Assembly: GCA_020853075.1 (NCBI GenBank)
Contig: JADYZS010000520.1
Location: 1 to 8,255, forward strand
Source of the DNA: Anaerolineae bacterium
GTDB taxonomy: Bacteria > Chloroflexota > Anaerolineae > JADYZS01
Length of the DNA stretch: 8,255 nt
Direction of reading: 5' to 3'
Below are positions 5,848-8,255 of this stretch, piece by piece. The position numbers and the translations under genes are program-made. The notes below the pieces were generated by a model. The model was not told the origin of the DNA and did no database searches. It saw only the letters and a list, made by a program, of their open reading frames with translations. The stretch's first letter is position 1, and every line of letters starts with the position of its first letter.

Positions 5848-6846
5848 TTACCCTCCCCGCAGGTTGCCGCGCTCATAGACTTCGGGGTTGGCGCAATAGG
5901 GGAGCCGCTCACCCCGCAACCCGGCGATAAGATTGCTGGCCGCCATCTCCGCCATCCTCCCTCGCGTCTTGACGCTGGAACTGGCGATGTGAGGCACGAT
6001 GAGGCAATTGGGCAGGCTTAAAAGGGGGCTGCTGGCCGGGAGCGGTTCCGGCTCCGTCACGTCCAGCCCTGCGCCCGCGATCTTGCCGTCGCGCAGCGCG
6101 CGGTAGAGGGCGTCAGGGTCCACGATAGGCCCGCGCGCCGAATTGATGAGGATGGCCGAGGGCTTCATTTTGGCGAACGCGTCATCGTTGATGATGTGCC
6201 GCGTCTGCGGGTTCAGGTCGGTGTGGAGGCTGACAAAATCGGATTCGCGCAGGAGCGTATCCAGATCGGCATAGACGACGCCCATAGACTTCTCCAGGTC
6301 TTCACGGCGATAGACGTCGTAGTAGAGAACCCGCATATCAAAGCCGGAGGCGCGGCGGGCCATCCCCTGGCCGATGCGTCCGAAGCCGATGAGCCCCAAA
6401 GTCGCATGGTGGATGTCCTGACCCAGGAGGAGCGTCGGCCCCCAGGTCTTCCACTTGCCTGCGCGCACGTAGTCCATCCCCTCTACGACACGGCGAGCCG
6501 CGGCCATCAGGAGCGTGAAGGCGAAGTCTGCGGTGGTGTCGGTCAGGACGCCAGGCGTATTCCCCACCGGGATGCCGCGCTCGGTGGCTGCCTTGGCGTC
6601 AACGTTATCAAAGCCGACCGCCATCTGGCTGATGACGCGCAAATGGGGTGCTGCGTCCATCAACTGCGGATTGATCCTATCAGTCAAGAGGCTCAGCAGA
6701 CCGTCACACCCCTTGACCTTCTGCAACAAGACCTCGTAAGGCGGCGGTAGTTCCTCGGGCCAGACCTCGGCATCGCATTGCTCAAGCACAACCTTGAGAC
6801 CGGCATCGGGTATGATGCGTGTGACAAAGACTCTCGGGTTAGCCAC
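5848..6846 (-). CDS. D-2-hydroxyacid dehydrogenase, glyoxylate/hydroxypyruvate reductase type
   Basis: This 332-aa NAD(P)-dependent enzyme reduces a 2-oxoacid such as glyoxylate or hydroxypyruvate to the D-hydroxyacid (glycolate, D-glycerate), or the reverse. The Rossmann motif GFGRIG is at 154-159, and Asp177 at the end of the second strand (LYYDVY) favours NAD over NADP. The catalytic triad of the family is complete: Arg238 in NSARGPIVD, Glu265 in DVTEPEPL and His286 in VPHIASSS. The substrate-side NTPGVLTDTTADFAF (96-110) fits glyoxylate/D-glycerate dehydrogenases (GyaR-like) better than 3-phosphoglycerate dehydrogenase, and no ACT domain is present. The GTG start at 6846 is chosen because AAGGAGG ends 4 nt before it and no ATG lies in frame nearby. 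The cyclophilin-like gene follows after 5 nt. The exact substrate is not fixed by sequence. Confidence 0.93.
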   Translation of the reverse strand: MANPRVFVTRIIPDAGLKVVLEQCDAEVWPEELPPPYEVLLQKVKGCDGLLSLLTDRINPQLMDAAPHLRVISQMAVGFDNVDAKAATERGIPVGNTPGVLTDTTADFAFTLLMAAARRVVEGMDYVRAGKWKTWGPTLLLGQDIHHATLGLIGFGRIGQGMARRASGFDMRVLYYDVYRREDLEKSMGVVYADLDTLLRESDFVSLHTDLNPQTRHIINDDAFAKMKPSAILINSARGPIVDPDALYRALRDGKIAGAGLDVTEPEPLPASSPLLSLPNCLIVPHIASSSVKTRGRMAEMAASNLIAGLRGERLPYCANPEVYERGNLRGG

Positions 6847-6887
6847 ATTCCCTCCTTGCTGGTTGTTATTGCTCCTACTCCGGTAAA

Positions 6888-6902
6888 ACCATCAGAAATG
6901 GT
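6888..6902 (-). terminator. Weak second hairpin after ino1
   Basis: On the minus strand ACCAT and ATGGT form a 5-bp stem around TTCTG, and the stem end runs into TTTT. It lies just downstream of the stronger hairpin at 6911-6941 and upstream of the dehydrogenase gene. It may back up that terminator or be incidental. Confidence 0.28.
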
Positions 6903-6910
6903 GACAACAA

Positions 6911-6941
6911 CATAGAGACGCCCTGGGTGAGCGTCTCTATG
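6911..6941 (-). terminator. Rho-independent-type terminator of the ino1 operon
   Basis: CATAGAGACGC (6911-6921) and GCGTCTCTATG (6931-6941) make a perfect 11-bp stem with a 9-nt loop, starting 31 nt after the ino1 stop. On the minus strand the stem is followed by TTGTTGTC, a T-rich but interrupted tail. It separates ino1 from the dehydrogenase gene, which would then need its own promoter; I saw no convincing one in 6847-6905, so partial read-through is possible. Confidence 0.68.
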
Positions 6942-6971
6942 GCAACCGTTGCCCGGATCAGATAGTGCGGC

Positions 6972-8069
6972 TTAGCCGGTGGCCGGTTGCTGCCCATCGG
7001 TACCGGCAATGAATTCCTCAACCAACCGGCGCGCCTCGTCGTCGGTGTATTGGATGGGCGGCGACTTCTTGAAGTAGGCTGATGGCCCGATGAGCGCGCC
7101 TTTCAGCCCGCGATCCAGCGCGATCTTGGCGCAGCGCACGGCATCAATCACCACGCCCGCCGAGTTGGGGCTATCCCAAACCTCCAACTTGACTTCCATG
7201 TTCAAGGGCACGTCGCCGAAGGTCGTGCCTTCCATGCGGATGTAGCACCACTTGCGATCTTTGAGCCAGGGCACGTAATCGCTAGGGCCCACGTGCACGT
7301 TCTCCGGGTCCAGCGCAAAATCCAACTGGCTCGTTACGGCGTTGGTCTTGCTCTCTTTCTTAGATTGCAGCCGCTCCCGCTCCAGCATGTTCAGGAAGTC
7401 GGTGTTGCCGCCGAAGTTCAACTGGTAGGTGCGGTCCAGGCGGACGCCGCGATCCTGGAAGAGGCGGGTCAAGACGCGATGGGTAATGGTCGCGCCGACC
7501 TGGCTTTTAATGTCATCGCCGATGACCGGCAGCCCGCGCGCCTCAAAGCGTCCCTGCCAGTATTTCTCCCTGGCGATAAAGACCGGGATGCAGTTCACGA
7601 AAGCGCAGCCTGCATCCAGCACCTGTTCCACGTACCACTTCGTCGCCATCTCGCTACCCACCGGCAAATAGTTGATCACAACGTCGGTGCCGGTATCTTT
7701 GAGGATGCCGACGATGTCGGCGGTGGGGCCAGGAGCCTTCTTCACGACATCGGCCAGGTATTTGCCGATACCGTCGTGCGTCATGCCGCGCGCAACGGTG
7801 ACGCCCAAATGCGGGACGTCGCAGAATTTGTAGGTGTTGTTGGGCGGGGCATAGATGGCCTCGCACAGGTCATTGCCGACCTTGTTCACATCCACGTCAA
7901 ACGCCGCAGAGAACTCAATGTCGTGGATGTGGTAACCGCCCAGATTCACGTGCATGAGCCCTGGAATGGACTGGTCTTCTTCGGCATCCCGGTAGTAGTG
8001 GACACCCTGCACCAGCGAACTGGCACAGTTCCCTACACCGATGATGGCCACACGCACTTTTTTGGTCAA
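6972..8069 (-). CDS. ino1: Inositol-3-phosphate synthase (myo-inositol-1-phosphate synthase)
   Basis: The 365-aa enzyme converts glucose 6-phosphate to 1L-myo-inositol 3-phosphate with bound NAD, the committed step to inositol. It is the short actinobacterial/archaeal form. Visible marks are the NAD loop GVGNCASS (11-18), GDDIKSQVGAT (184-194), NFGGNTDFLNM (218-228), KKESKTN (237-243, with the catalytic lysines), and DSPNSAGVVIDAVR (299-312). No key motif is missing. The start is TTG at 8069, decided by a full AGGAGG (8081-8076) 6 nt upstream and by the conserved MTKKVRVAIIGVGN beginning. The gene lies 30 nt after the end of an isomerase-like gene on the same strand, so the two are likely co-transcribed, and a strong hairpin follows it. 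The product could feed inositol phospholipids or soluble inositol compounds; nothing here decides. Confidence 0.96.
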   Translation of the reverse strand: MTKKVRVAIIGVGNCASSLVQGVHYYRDAEEDQSIPGLMHVNLGGYHIHDIEFSAAFDVDVNKVGNDLCEAIYAPPNNTYKFCDVPHLGVTVARGMTHDGIGKYLADVVKKAPGPTADIVGILKDTGTDVVINYLPVGSEMATKWYVEQVLDAGCAFVNCIPVFIAREKYWQGRFEARGLPVIGDDIKSQVGATITHRVLTRLFQDRGVRLDRTYQLNFGGNTDFLNMLERERLQSKKESKTNAVTSQLDFALDPENVHVGPSDYVPWLKDRKWCYIRMEGTTFGDVPLNMEVKLEVWDSPNSAGVVIDAVRCAKIALDRGLKGALIGPSAYFKKSPPIQYTDDEARRLVEEFIAGTDGQQPATG

Positions 8070-8099
8070 GGTTAACCTCCTGTTAGGGGATTCTGTATA

Positions 8100-8255
8100 T
8101 CAGTCCAGACGAGCAATGAATTCTAACGCGTCACTGGCCGCGCGGGCCACGGCGATTGCATCCGGCCCAGGGGTTGCCCCTGGCGCATCCACACTGACCA
8201 CGCCGTCAAAACCGGCTGAACGGAGCGCACGCAGCAGGTCTCGCAATGGTAGAGC
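8100..8255 (-). CDS. C-terminal end of a sugar phosphate isomerase/epimerase-like (TIM-barrel) protein
   Basis: Only the last 51 residues are in the window; the rest lies beyond the right edge. The reading frame stays open from 8255 to a TGA at 8102-8100. The tail has LRDLLRALRSAGFDGVVSVD followed by a short loop and DAIAVARAASDALEFIARLD. The pattern 'x-L-R-x-A-G-F-D-G-x-x-S-x-D/E' followed by a C-terminal helix is typical of the last strand and helix of AP-endonuclease-2/xylose-isomerase-like TIM barrels (sugar phosphate isomerases/epimerases). It ends 30 nt before ino1 on the same strand, which suggests a shared operon and a role in sugar or inositol metabolism. The family call from such a short tail is moderate; that it is coding is more certain. 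Confidence 0.62.
   Translation of the reverse strand, partial: ALPLRDLLRALRSAGFDGVVSVDAPGATPGPDAIAVARAASDALEFIARLD

Noticed and set aside
5420..5878. A plus-strand frame covering the palindrome and the antisense of the cyclophilin-like gene
   Set aside because: It begins inside the repeat element, has no conserved motif, and overlaps a convincing minus-strand gene.
6196..6750. A 184-codon plus-strand frame opposite the dehydrogenase
   Set aside because: Antisense shadow in GC-rich DNA; the opposite strand carries intact dehydrogenase motifs throughout.
7293..8075. A 260-codon open frame on the plus strand opposite ino1
   Set aside because: It is the antisense shadow of a fully conserved ino1 gene; the sequence has no family features.

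Overview
The window is a densely packed, GC-rich bacterial chromosome segment. It most resembles a member of the Chloroflexota (Anaerolineae-like). This is an inference from three things: the C-terminal tail of the propeller protein (FYIPRVLVN), which recalls the YLPLVLRN-type tails I associate with Chloroflexi proteins; the SLRTR form of the carbamoyl-phosphate loop in ArgF; and an actinobacterial/archaeal-type inositol-3-phosphate synthase. No phage, IS, CRISPR, tRNA or rRNA was seen. Four of the nine genes appear to use GTG or TTG starts.

Left block (1-3065, all minus strand). Read in transcription order, this is an unrecognised ~8-TM membrane protein, then ornithine carbamoyltransferase (argF), the diadenylate cyclase cdaA, and its membrane regulator cdaR, which is cut by the window edge. 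Gaps are 65 and 27 nt, and then a 4-nt TTGA stop/start overlap, so argF-cdaA-cdaR is very likely one transcription unit. It joins arginine biosynthesis to c-di-AMP synthesis.

Centre (3066-5383). A 311-bp divergent intergenic region carries two good sigma70-type promoters facing away from each other. Each has a copy of AACCTGG in its spacer, together forming an inverted repeat. The leftward transcript would have a ~200-nt structured leader. Rightward lie a seven-repeat beta-propeller protein without a signal peptide and, 3 nt downstream, a UbiA-family prenyltransferase.

Right block (5402-8255). A 68-bp imperfect palindrome separates the UbiA gene from the convergent minus-strand genes. In transcription order these are the end of a TIM-barrel sugar phosphate isomerase/epimerase-like gene (cut by the window edge) and inositol-3-phosphate synthase (ino1), then a two-hairpin terminator region, a D-2-hydroxyacid (D-glycerate/glyoxylate-type) dehydrogenase, and a small TM1367-like cyclophilin-fold protein 5 nt downstream. 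The first pair points to inositol or sugar-phosphate metabolism and the second to hydroxyacid metabolism with a small partner of unknown role.

Most genes are recognisable housekeeping or metabolic functions. No clearly new multi-gene system is evident. The least explained parts are the membrane protein with its structured leader, the propeller-UbiA pair, and the dehydrogenase-cyclophilin-fold pair.
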